In this document: piece after piece, positions 1 through 9,100 of the stretch | Layout: each line of letters begins with the position of its first letter | How positions within the stretch are numbered: the stretch's first letter is position 1 | DNA from: Pseudomonadota bacterium | GTDB lineage: Bacteria; Pseudomonadota; Gammaproteobacteria; Steroidobacterales; Steroidobacteraceae | Direction of reading: 5' to 3' | Length of the DNA: 34,805 nt | Assembly: GCA_023433705.1 (NCBI GenBank) | Contig: JAEYUC010000063.1 | Location: forward strand, 1 to 34,805 | The notes under the pieces: model-generated | Database searches by the model: none | Seen by the model: only the letters and a program-made list of their open reading frames with translations | Told to the model about the DNA's origin: nothing | Translations under genes and position numbers: made by a program

Positions 1-50
1 GAGCAAACGTATCGCCGCTTCTCCCGGGATTTCCGTGCCAGGCACCCTCT

Positions 51-2252
51 TCATCCTCGCGGGAACCAGCAGCTCACCACGGTGCCCTGCCCGCGGGCGC
101 TCTCGATGCGCAGTGAGCCGGCCATCATCTGTGCGCGGTAATGCATGATGCGCAGGCCGAGACCTTTCGACTGGTGCATCGCGGGATCGAAGCCGCCGCC
201 GTTGTCTTCCACGCGCAGCAGTCCGCGGTCGCCGTCGCAGCTCAGCCGGATGTGCACCGTGTCGGCCTTGCCGTGCTGCGCGGCATTCGTGACGGCCTCC
301 TGCGCGATGCGATAAAGATGCAGGGCATTCGCCGATTCGAGGCCGCGATCGAGCGCCGGATCCGCCTCGCAACGCACGCCGATGTGAAACATCGCGGACA
401 GCCGGCGCGCGAGTTCCTCGAGCGCGAGGGCGAGACCGCCGCGGTCGAACGTCACCGGCGACAGGCCGCGCGCCAGCGCGCGCGTCGTGAAAATCGCGTC
501 GTTCACGAGCAGCGCGACTTCTTCGATCGCGGCTGACAGTTCCGGCGCCTCGCGCTCGGCGCGGCTCTCCAGCCCGCGCAGCAGCAGCGCGATGCCGGTG
601 AGTTCCTGCCCCAGGCCGTCGTGCAGGTCGCTGCCGATGCGTTGCTGCTCGCGATTACTGACCTCGAGCACCTCGCGTTCGAGCTGCCGGCGCGCCGTGG
701 CGTCCTGCAGCATGGTCAGGCAGAAGCGCTCGCCCCGCAGCAGCAGCGGAGTGATGGCGGCTTCGACGAACAGCGGGCCATCCCGGTCCTTGGCGCCATG
801 CACGGTCAGCTCACTGACGAGCGGCGCGCCCGAGCGCGCGGCGGCTTCGGCTGTCGACTCGGCGATGCGCCGGTCGAGCGGCGGATCGCACGGCAGCTGA
901 TCGAGCCGCTTGCCCAGCAACTCACCCGCGCCCGCGCCGAACATGCGATCGAATGCCGGATTCGTCATGCGGATGATCCCGTCGCCATCCGTCAGCACCA
1001 CGCCTTCGTGCATGACCTCGACCGCGAGCGCCTGGCTGCGCAGCACCTCTTCGTTCGCCTTGCGATCGGTGATGTCGTGCACCACGCCGATGAACCTGCG
1101 GATCGATCCATCGGGCTCGACGATCGGCTGATTCGCCATGTGCACCCAGCGCGTCGCGCCACGCAGGGTCTTGAGCGCCATCACCGTTTCCGTGGATTCG
1201 CCGTTGCGCAGGCGTTGCCGGCGCTGAATCGCGCCCGCGTGATCGGACGCGAACATCGCGTGGCGCCATCCGAGCCGGTTCACTTCCGCGAACGTGCCCC
1301 CGAAGAATTTCTCCCAGCCCGGACTCGCCCAGATGATTTCCGTCTCGCCATGCTCGTCGACCGTGGCTTCGTAGACGAAGCCGGAGGTGAGCTCCGCGAC
1401 CGTCCGATAACGAAACTCGCTTTCGCGCAACGCGTCGGCCGCCCGCTTGCGCTCCGTGATGTCCACCGCGACGCCGACCAGGCGCGAGAACTTGCCGGTC
1501 GCGGGGTCCGCGATGGGACGGTTCTTGACCTCGATCCAGCGCAGCGCACCATCGACGCGCCGGATCTGCACGACGAAGTGGATCGTTTCGCCGGCGAGGT
1601 AGCGCTTCACGCGCTCCTCGCTTTCGGCCTGCCATCCTTCGGTTACGTGGAAGCTCTGCCAGCCACGTCGGCGGTATTCCTCTTCGTTGCAACCGTACAC
1701 ACGTTCGGCGCCGAGGATCCACTCGAGCTCGTAGATCCCGTCGGCGTTCAACACGTATTCGTGCACCGCGCCTTCGGACAGGTCCGCGACCGTGCGGTAG
1801 CGCGCGTGGTTCAGGGACAGCGTGCGTTCGTTGGACTTGCGCCGGTTGATGTCGCGCGAGTGCGCGATGATGCCGAGCACCGCGGGATTCGCGAGCGCAT
1901 TCACGGCGACGCTCTCGAGCCAGCACCAGCTCCCGTCGCGATGACGAAATCGGTATTCGAAGCGATTGAGCTCGGGCCGGTCGTCACCCGCGGCGAGGAT
2001 GATCTCGAAGCGCTCGCGCATCCGCGGCGCGTCGTCGGGATGCAGGAACTCGATCGCGTTCCGGCCTAACAACTCGCGCGACGTGTAACCGAGTTGCCGC
2101 ACCACGGCATCGTTCACGTAAGTGAAGCGGCCGTCGGCGTCCTGCACGGTGATGATTTCGAGCGCGTGCTCGGTGAGCGCGCGCAGTCGCGCGTCCGACT
2201 CGTCCGCGAGTGGCGACATTGCGCGTGCGTCAGTCGGTGTCTTCGAGACCAT
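51..2252 (-). CDS. Multi-PAS sensor histidine kinase (NarL/DegS-type, HisKA_3)
   Basis: A 733-residue signalling kinase, probably cytoplasmic because no signal peptide or membrane segment is visible. Four PAS modules follow one another at about residues 20-140, 145-270, 275-400 and 405-525. The first three have the PAS-PAC look (YRFRHRDGSW; IRRVDGALRWIEV; ITDRK endings). The dimerisation domain is of the HisKA_3 type, with the phospho-acceptor His in SDLHDGLGQE near residue 544. The ATPase domain has an N box (QEAVTNAAQHG), a G1 box (DNGGGF) and a G2 box (KGLGL). Such kinases normally phosphorylate a LuxR-type response regulator. None is in the window, but the stop lies 50 bases from the edge, so a partner could follow beyond it. 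The ATG has no clear ribosome binding site and lies next to a palindrome at 2260-2276. The stimulus cannot be read from the sequence. Confidence 0.93.
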   Translation of the reverse strand: MVSKTPTDARAMSPLADESDARLRALTEHALEIITVQDADGRFTYVNDAVVRQLGYTSRELLGRNAIEFLHPDDAPRMRERFEIILAAGDDRPELNRFEYRFRHRDGSWCWLESVAVNALANPAVLGIIAHSRDINRRKSNERTLSLNHARYRTVADLSEGAVHEYVLNADGIYELEWILGAERVYGCNEEEYRRRGWQSFHVTEGWQAESEERVKRYLAGETIHFVVQIRRVDGALRWIEVKNRPIADPATGKFSRLVGVAVDITERKRAADALRESEFRYRTVAELTSGFVYEATVDEHGETEIIWASPGWEKFFGGTFAEVNRLGWRHAMFASDHAGAIQRRQRLRNGESTETVMALKTLRGATRWVHMANQPIVEPDGSIRRFIGVVHDITDRKANEEVLRSQALAVEVMHEGVVLTDGDGIIRMTNPAFDRMFGAGAGELLGKRLDQLPCDPPLDRRIAESTAEAAARSGAPLVSELTVHGAKDRDGPLFVEAAITPLLLRGERFCLTMLQDATARRQLEREVLEVSNREQQRIGSDLHDGLGQELTGIALLLRGLESRAEREAPELSAAIEEVALLVNDAIFTTRALARGLSPVTFDRGGLALALEELARRLSAMFHIGVRCEADPALDRGLESANALHLYRIAQEAVTNAAQHGKADTVHIRLSCDGDRGLLRVEDNGGGFDPAMHQSKGLGLRIMHYRAQMMAGSLRIESARGQGTVVSCWFPRG

Positions 2253-2673
2253 GATGAGGCGTCGATTCTATCGACGCGTCGTGCACCAAAAGGCACGGAG
2301 CTTCGATCGAGCGCGAGTGGCACCCTTACTTCGGCGACAAACGCGGGAGCGCTACCGTGGTCGGTATGCGACAGGTCGCCACTCGGTTCGTCGCAACTTC
2401 GACTGCACAGATTAAACGCATTATGAATCAATAGCTTGCGAGATGCTTCATAAGCGAACCGGTGTTTTACCGGTGTTGTGTTCATCACGACCCGTGCTAG
2501 TCTCGGCGCATTGCAGGAGTTGAAGCGTTTCATGGGCGCTGACGATCTGTCCCTTTGGTTCGGGGACACTCGGCCATTTCCATGGCGGTCGCGGCGTTCC
2601 CGAATTCAACGCACTCCCTCTTGTAACCCGGTGCGCGTGGCGCATTGGGAACACACAATTTGGGGATAGAACA
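2253..2673. promoter_or_regulatory. Divergent intergenic control region between the kinase and the TonB receptor
   Basis: This is 421 bases with no convincing gene. A 7+7 palindrome with a 3-base spacer (CGTCGAT/ATCGACG, 2260-2276) sits just upstream of the kinase start. An A/T-rich patch at about 2411-2435 contains CATAAT-like and TTTAAT-like hexamers on the minus strand and could be the kinase promoter. For the receptor, two direct copies of ACCGGTGTT lie at 2458-2466 and 2469-2477. They are followed by TGCTAGTCT (2496-2504), which resembles an extended -10 element. That would leave a receptor leader of roughly 165 bases. GGGGATA just before 2674 is a plausible ribosome binding site for the receptor. 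Promoter assignments are by eye only. Confidence 0.4.
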
Positions 2674-5600
2674 ATGAAGCTGAAATCAGGGTTTCCTCGT
2701 AATCAGAGCGTGAGCGCCGCCGTGCGTCGTGCGCTGCTGGCCGCGGCTGTCGCGGCGGCGGGCATGCCGGCTGGCGTCGCCTTCGCGCAAGAACAGCAGG
2801 AAAACACCAACCAGCCGATGGAAGAAGTCGTAGTTACCGGCTCGATCCTGCGGCGCACCGACGCGGAGACTCCGTCGCCGGTCACGGTCATCAGCGCTGA
2901 AACGCTGGAAGAGCGCGGCATCAACACCATCGCGGAAGCGGTGCAGCGCCTGTCGGCCAACAACGCCGGCACGATCCAGCAGGGCTGGAACACGGGCTTC
3001 AACTTCGCTTCCGGCGCGAACGCGCCCGCGCTGCGCGGTCTGACCGTGCAGGCGACACTGTCCGTCGCCGACGGTCTGCGCATGGCGCCGTATCCGCTCG
3101 CGGACGACGGCCATCGCAACTTCGTCGACCTCAATACGATCCCGAACGCCATCGTCGAGCGCATCGAAGTGCTGCGCGACGGCGCGTCCTCCACCTACGG
3201 TGCGGACGCGATCGCGGGCGTGATCAACGTCATCACGAAGAAAGAAATCCAGGGCCTCCACATCGGCGGTTCGTATGGCATGTCCGAGGCGGGCGGCGCG
3301 GATGAAAACCGCATCGACCTGACCTGGGGCCATGGCGACCTCGAGAGCGAGGGCTACAACTTCTACATCAGCGGCGAATACCAGAAGCAGGACAACCTCT
3401 GGGCGCGCGAGCGCGGCTATCCGTTCAACACGCAGGACTGGAGCCGCACGTGTGGTGACTCCGGCAGCTGTATGGCGAACCTGAACTGGAACGGCATCAC
3501 GGGTGAAGACGGCTCGTTCAACGGCCTCATCTCGATCCCGGGCGTCGCGCTGGTTCGTCCTTCGGATGGCCTCATCGAGGACGGTACGCATTCGGTCACG
3601 GGCGGTGTCGCTCTTCGCGACGAATTCGGCGAGCTGGTTCTCGACGACGACGGAAACCTGATCCCGACGCGGACGCGTTTCGAGTACCTGAACCCGGCCG
3701 CGGGTTGCCGCCAGTGGAACACGGTCAACCAGACGGCTTCGGGCACCGCTCCCGCGAGCGTCTGCGAAGTGAACTTCCAGGGCGAGTACATCATGCTTCA
3801 GCCGGAGATCAAGCGTCAGGGCTTGTCCACGCGCTTCACGGCGAACATCGGTGACGGTGGCCAGATCTACGCGATGGCCAACTTCTACAAGACGGACACC
3901 GCTGCTTCGTTCACTCCGCTGGGTTTCAACGGTCTGCCGACCGTTCCGCGCCCGCAGGGCATGATGAACTACAACGTGATCCTCCCGGTGTACGTCTGCT
4001 CGACGGGCCGCGGCACGCTCGACGGCTTCAACACGGGTTGCGACGCAACCAACGGAACGTTGAATCCGTACAACCCGTACGCTGCTGAAGGTCTCAACGC
4101 CCAGGCGTTCTTCCGTTCGCCCCTTGGCCGCACGATCGAAACCAGCTCGAAAGTCATTCGCGGCGTGGTCGGCATCGAAGGCACCATCGGTGGCGACGAC
4201 GGCTGGCGCTACGCGGCCGACTTCACCGCGTCGCAGAACGACCTGACCCGCAACGAAGGCAACTACTACATCCCGCAGCGGATCATGGACGTCGTCGCGC
4301 GCGGCACGTACAACTTCGCCGACCCGCTGTCGACGCCGCAGGAGGTGTTGGACTACATCTCGCCGCTCAACAGCAAGGTTTCGACCTCGCAGCTGTGGCA
4401 GGTGCAGGCGACGGTCAGCAAGGCGTTCTTCGAACTGCCTGGCGGTCCGTTCCAGGCTGCGTTGGGCGTGTCGTACCGCGAAGAGTCGCTGAACAATCCC
4501 AGCGGCAACCCGGCCAACGACTCGGCTCCGTATACCCGCTACTACTCGATCAACGCGGTGGGCGCCGCGGGTGAACGCGACGTCAAGTCGGCGTTCTTCG
4601 AACTCAGCGCTCCGATCATCGATCAGCTCGAGGTGCTCGCCTCGGGTCGCTACGACGAGTACTCCTCGGGCCAGTCAAACTTCTCGCCGAAGGTCGGATT
4701 CAAGTTCACGCCGATCGAGCAGATCGCCCTGCGTGGTACCTGGTCGGAAGGCTTCCGCATTCCGTCCTTCAACGAAGCCTACGGTCTGCCGACCACGGGC
4801 TACGTCACCTCGACGGTCAACTGCACCAACGTTCCGGCGTACTGCGCCGCGCACGGCAACAATGCCTACGCGACCGGCCCGTACAGCGTGGGTCTGACGA
4901 GCGTCGGCAATCCCGAGCTCGATCCTGAAGAGTCGACCGCGTTCACGGCTGGTTTGATCATCGAGCCGCTGAGCAACCTGAACTTCACGATCGACTACTG
5001 GAACATCGAGGTCGACGGCCTGATCAAGGGCGTCACCGCGAGCTCCGCGCTCATCAACCAGTGGTACACCAACGGTGGTGATCCGGGCCTCCCGGGCATC
5101 GTGATGCTGCCGGGCGCGCCGGATCCGGCGAACCCGGGTGCGCTGCCGCAGCTCGGCTTCATCCAGGCTTCGTTCGCGAACCTGGAAAGCCAGAAGGCCA
5201 GCGGTCTCGACTTCGGTGCCAACCTGAGCCTGCCGATCGGCGATGCCGTGACGTGGCGCAGCTCGATCGATGCTTCGTACATGATGAAGTTCGAGCAGAT
5301 CACGGAAGACGGCACGGTGCTCCGTTACGACGGCACGCTGAGCCCCTGCGACGTGACCTCGTGCTCGGGCACGCCGAAGTGGCGCGGCACCTGGCAGAAC
5401 ACGTTCGAGTTCGGCCCGGCGGCGGTCTCCGTGACGGCGTACTACACGAGCGGTTACGACACCGCCTCGATCGACTACGACGGCATCAAGGGTGACTGCT
5501 TGTTCAACGCCGAGAACCACATCTCGACGCAGACGTACGTCGACGGCACGCCCGTCAACTGCACGCAGCCTGCTCAGTGGAACGCGGACCTGACGGGTCG

Positions 5601-5772
5601 TTACACCTTCAACGACAAGTACACGGTCTTCGCCGAAGTGCTGAACTTCCTCGACATCGAGCCGGAATTCGACCCGTCGGCGGCCTACAGCCTGTTCGGC
5701 TTCAACCCGGCCTGGGGTGGTCCGAACATGCTCGGCCGTTACTACCGCGTCGGCTTCCGCGTGGAGCTGTAA
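2674..5772 (+). CDS. TonB-dependent outer-membrane receptor
   Basis: A 1032-residue outer-membrane gated channel that would import a scarce substrate using TonB energy. The Sec signal peptide has a long Ala-rich core and a likely cleavage at AFA/QEQ near residue 38. The TonB box region MEEVVVTGS is at about 49-57, followed by the plug with SPVTVISAE and the typical DGASSTYGADAIAGVINVI stretch. The rest is a 22-strand-type barrel ending in YYRVGFRVEL, so the last residue is Leu rather than the usual Phe. Several predicted extracellular segments contain closely spaced Cys pairs, for example TCGDSGSC and PCDVTSC. A large plug/barrel protein of this kind is usual for carbohydrate, peptide or siderophore uptake, but the ligand cannot be assigned. 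It is a single-gene transcription unit closed by the terminator at 5814. Confidence 0.95.
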   Translation: MKLKSGFPRNQSVSAAVRRALLAAAVAAAGMPAGVAFAQEQQENTNQPMEEVVVTGSILRRTDAETPSPVTVISAETLEERGINTIAEAVQRLSANNAGTIQQGWNTGFNFASGANAPALRGLTVQATLSVADGLRMAPYPLADDGHRNFVDLNTIPNAIVERIEVLRDGASSTYGADAIAGVINVITKKEIQGLHIGGSYGMSEAGGADENRIDLTWGHGDLESEGYNFYISGEYQKQDNLWARERGYPFNTQDWSRTCGDSGSCMANLNWNGITGEDGSFNGLISIPGVALVRPSDGLIEDGTHSVTGGVALRDEFGELVLDDDGNLIPTRTRFEYLNPAAGCRQWNTVNQTASGTAPASVCEVNFQGEYIMLQPEIKRQGLSTRFTANIGDGGQIYAMANFYKTDTAASFTPLGFNGLPTVPRPQGMMNYNVILPVYVCSTGRGTLDGFNTGCDATNGTLNPYNPYAAEGLNAQAFFRSPLGRTIETSSKVIRGVVGIEGTIGGDDGWRYAADFTASQNDLTRNEGNYYIPQRIMDVVARGTYNFADPLSTPQEVLDYISPLNSKVSTSQLWQVQATVSKAFFELPGGPFQAALGVSYREESLNNPSGNPANDSAPYTRYYSINAVGAAGERDVKSAFFELSAPIIDQLEVLASGRYDEYSSGQSNFSPKVGFKFTPIEQIALRGTWSEGFRIPSFNEAYGLPTTGYVTSTVNCTNVPAYCAAHGNNAYATGPYSVGLTSVGNPELDPEESTAFTAGLIIEPLSNLNFTIDYWNIEVDGLIKGVTASSALINQWYTNGGDPGLPGIVMLPGAPDPANPGALPQLGFIQASFANLESQKASGLDFGANLSLPIGDAVTWRSSIDASYMMKFEQITEDGTVLRYDGTLSPCDVTSCSGTPKWRGTWQNTFEFGPAAVSVTAYYTSGYDTASIDYDGIKGDCLFNAENHISTQTYVDGTPVNCTQPAQWNADLTGRYTFNDKYTVFAEVLNFLDIEPEFDPSAAYSLFGFNPAWGGPNMLGRYYRVGFRVEL

Positions 5773-5813
5773 TCGGTAGAGTCAGCTAACAAGACCAGAG
5801 AAGCAGAAGAATG

Positions 5814-5845
5814 GGGCGGCTCCGAAAGGAGCCGCCCTTTTTTTT
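5814..5845 (+). terminator. Strong intrinsic terminator of the TonB receptor gene
   Basis: A perfect 10-bp GC-rich stem, GGGCGGCTCC pairing with GGAGCCGCCC, with a GAAA tetraloop, is followed directly by eight T residues. It lies 41 bases after the receptor stop codon. This separates the receptor from the downstream FnIII-Rhs operon. Confidence 0.95.
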
Positions 5846-6143
5846 GAGAGCGCCGGACATGGGGCCCGGTTGGCCTGTCTAGCTATTTCAACCACTCTGC
5901 ATGGGAGATAACCCCTAGGGCCTCTCGCGCATTCGGACCCCGATCCACCGCAGGGTGAGAGAAAACTCCGACACGTGACACAAATAGTCCAAGGGCTCTT
6001 GCAGGCGTCTCGGTAGCGAGACGAAGAGGGTCCGGCATGTCGAGGGACATGCTTCAGGGAGAAGAACAGGTCCAAGTCTCGTATCAGAAAAACTGCGCGC
6101 AATGCGCAGCGGCCGCGTATTGCCCGTGGCAGGGAGAGTGACA
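5846..6143 (+). promoter_or_regulatory. Structured leader of the FnIII-Rhs operon with AGGGA motifs
   Basis: About 300 bases without a gene. No promoter stands out clearly. Three consecutive small hairpins are exact. CGTCTCG-GTAG-CGAGACG is at 6006-6023. GCATGTC-GAGG-GACATGC is at 6035-6052. CTTC-AGGGA-GAAG is at 6052-6064, sharing base 6052 with the second. AGGGA occurs at 6043-6047 (loop and stem edge), at 6056-6060 (the whole loop) and at 6131-6135, where it is the apparent ribosome binding site of the GTG start at 6144. Multiple A-N-GGA motifs, one in a hairpin loop and one over the Shine-Dalgarno sequence, are the known pattern of CsrA/RsmA-repressed leaders. That this leader is such a target is inference. 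Confidence 0.5.
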
Positions 6144-9100
6144 GTGGCTAGTTTCAGATCGTGGCGGAAACTGGTGGGTAGTTTGAGGTCGCGGCTACGC
6201 TGGCTTCTCGGCGCCGCACCCCTACTTTGTTTGAGCGCTGCGGCTCTCGCGGTCCCGCCGGATGAAACACCGCCCACCGCGCCACCGAATCTCGTTGCGA
6301 CCGTAGTGTCTGGCACACAGGTGAATCTCACCTGGGATGCCTCGTATGACCAGCGCGGCGTGACGGGCTACAACGTCTACCGCTGCATTCTTTCCTCGTG
6401 TTCGTATCAGGTGACGAAGCCTCCGAACGATCGGACGTACTCCGCGTTCAACCTTACGCCTGGCACGCAGTACAGATTCATCGTTTCCGCCTACGACGCC
6501 GCGGGCAACATCAGTGATCCGTCCGAAAAGTGGGTAACGACGCCCGATACGATCGCGCCCTCGACTCCCACCAACCTCAGTTCGACCGCCGCGTCAGGTT
6601 CGCAGGTCAATCTGAGCTGGCCGGCAGCGACGGACAACATCGCGGTCACCGGTTACGCGGTCGAAAAGTGCGCGGGCGCGGGCTGCGGAAACTTCGCGCT
6701 GCACGACAACTCCAGCTCGACGAGTTACAGCGTCAACGGACTTTCATCGGTGACGACATACAGGTTCCGGGTGCGCGCTTACGATGCGGCGTCCAACTAC
6801 GGTGGCTACTCACCCATTGCGTCCGCGACCACACTCGATGTCACCGCGCCGAGCGTCCCGACGACACTGAATGCCACACCCGCTTCCGGCACGCAGATAA
6901 GCCTCACCTGGTCGGCGTCCACCGATAACGTCGGCGTCACCGCTTACGACATCGAGCATTGCCAGGGCGCCAGTTGTTCGAACTGGGCGTCCCTCACGAG
7001 TACTGCCTCAACCAGCTACACCTCTGGCGGTCTTTCTCCGGCAACTACATACAGATACCGTGTCCGGGCACGCGATGCCGTTCCAAACTACGGCGGATAC
7101 TCGCCCATCGCCACGGCAACGACGATCGACACCATCGTGCCGAGTACACCCACGGGATTCTCGGCGAGCGTAGCTTCAGGCACGCAGATAAATCTCATCT
7201 GGTCCGCTTCCAGCGATAACGTCGGAGTCAACGGCTATACGGTCGAATGGTGCGCGGGAGCCGCCTGCTCCAGCTGGGCCACCTGGAGCAGCACCTCATC
7301 CACCAGTATGAGCGTCACCGGGCTCACGCCCGCGACGTCGTACAGCTTCCGAGTGCGCGCCTACGACGCACGCCCTAACTACAGCGGATACTCCTCGACG
7401 GCCACGGGCGTCACGCAGGACACCGTGGCGCCAACGGCGCCATCCAGCCTCAGCGGGAGCGCGGCATCGCCGACCCAGATAATCCTGAGCTGGACGGCAT
7501 CCACAGACAACGTCGGAGTCGTCGAATATCACGTCGAGCGCTGCACGGGCTCTGGCTGCGCCAACTTCGCGGAAATTGGCACCAGCACGACCAATTCGTA
7601 CAGCAACAGTGGCCTCACCGACGCGACCACTTATCGTTACCGTGTGCGCGCCCGTGATGCCTTCCCGAACTACAGCGGCTATTCGGGCGTCGTGATGACG
7701 GCGACACCGGATGGAAGTGTCCCGACGACCCCGACCGGGCTTGCGGCGACGGTGGCCTCGGCAACACAGATCAACCTGACCTGGAACGCATCGACCGACA
7801 ATGTCGGAGTCACGGGTTACGCCGTGGAACGCTGCCAGGGCGCGAGTTGCGCGGACTTCTCGCAGATCGCGACGCCGACTACCAACAGCTTCAACGACAC
7901 AACTCTCTCGAGCGGCGTGACCTATCGCTACCGTGTCCGCGCGCGCGATGCCGTGCCGAACTGGGGTAGCTATTCGTCAATCGTCACGGGAACCACCACG
8001 GACAATGTCGCGCCGACGGCGCCTGCCAGTCTGGCGGCCACGCCTGTACTCGCGACGCAGGTCAATCTCACCTGGGCGGCTTCCACCGACAACGTGGCCG
8101 TCGTCGCGTATTCGGTGGAGCGTTGCACCGGCGCCGCGTGCGGCGACTTCGTCGAGATCGGGACGCCGACCGCCGCATCGTTCAACGATACGGGTCGCGC
8201 GCCGGGGACTACCTACCGCTACCGCGTCCGCGCGCGCGACGCGGTCCCGCTGTACGGCGGCTACTCGTCGATCGTCAACGCGACGACGCCGACGGACAAC
8301 GAGGCGCCGACCGTGCCAGGTGGCGTGACGGCGACAGTGGCTTCCACCACGCAGATCGACCTTGCCTGGTCGGCCGCCACGGACAACGTGGCGGTCACGA
8401 GCTACATCGTCGAACGCTGCCAGGGATCCAGCTGCTCGTCGTTCGCGCAGATCGCCACGCCCTCGGGGACGAACTACAGCGACACGGGCAGGGCGCCCAC
8501 GACTACCTACCGCTACCAGATCAAGGCGCGTGACGCGGTGCCAAATGTCAGTGCGGCATCGGCGATCGTGGAAGGCATGACGCCCGCGGATACACAGGCG
8601 CCATCGGCACCAACCGGCCTGGGCGTCAGCGTGGTCTCGCCCACGCAGTTGAATGTGAGCTGGACGGCTTCCACGGACAACGTCGCCGTCACAGGCTACG
8701 AATTGCAGCGCTGCGAGGGGGCCAGCTGCTCGAGCTTCGCGACCATCGCGACGCCGACGGGCACCAGCTACAACGACACCGGCCGTACGCCAAACACGGC
8801 GTATCGATACCAGGTGCGAGCGCGCGACGCGGTGCCGAACTGGAGTGGCTACTCGTCGATCGCCTCGGCAGCCACGGAGACTGATACGACGGCGCCGACA
8901 ACGCCAGCGAACTTGCGTACGACTCAAGTCGCAACGACGCAGATCAATCTCGCCTGGGACCCGTCGACCGACAACGTCGGAGTGGCAGGGTACAAGCTCG
9001 AGCGATGCCAGGGAGTGGGTTGCACGACGTGGTCGCAGATCGCGACGCCGACCGGCACGACTTTCATCGATACCGGCCGCACGCAATACACGATCTATCG

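Noticed and set aside
621..2069. Long plus-strand frame (482 codons) opposite the sensor kinase
   Set aside because: It is the complement of clear PAS and kinase coding sequence. Its product is rich in Arg, His and Ala with no domain, as expected from GC-rich antisense frames.
2478..2669. 63-codon frame in the leader of the first TonB receptor
   Set aside because: It overlaps the predicted promoter, has no ribosome binding site and no recognisable sequence, so a leader peptide is not supported.
6035..6052. Leader hairpins as a c-di-GMP or other known riboswitch
   Set aside because: The three hairpins lack the conserved loop sequences of riboswitches I can recall. The AGGGA pattern fits protein-binding control better.
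6102..6143. ATG 6102 as start of the FnIII protein
   Set aside because: No ribosome binding site precedes it. GTG 6144 has AGGGAGA at proper spacing and begins a cleaner signal peptide.
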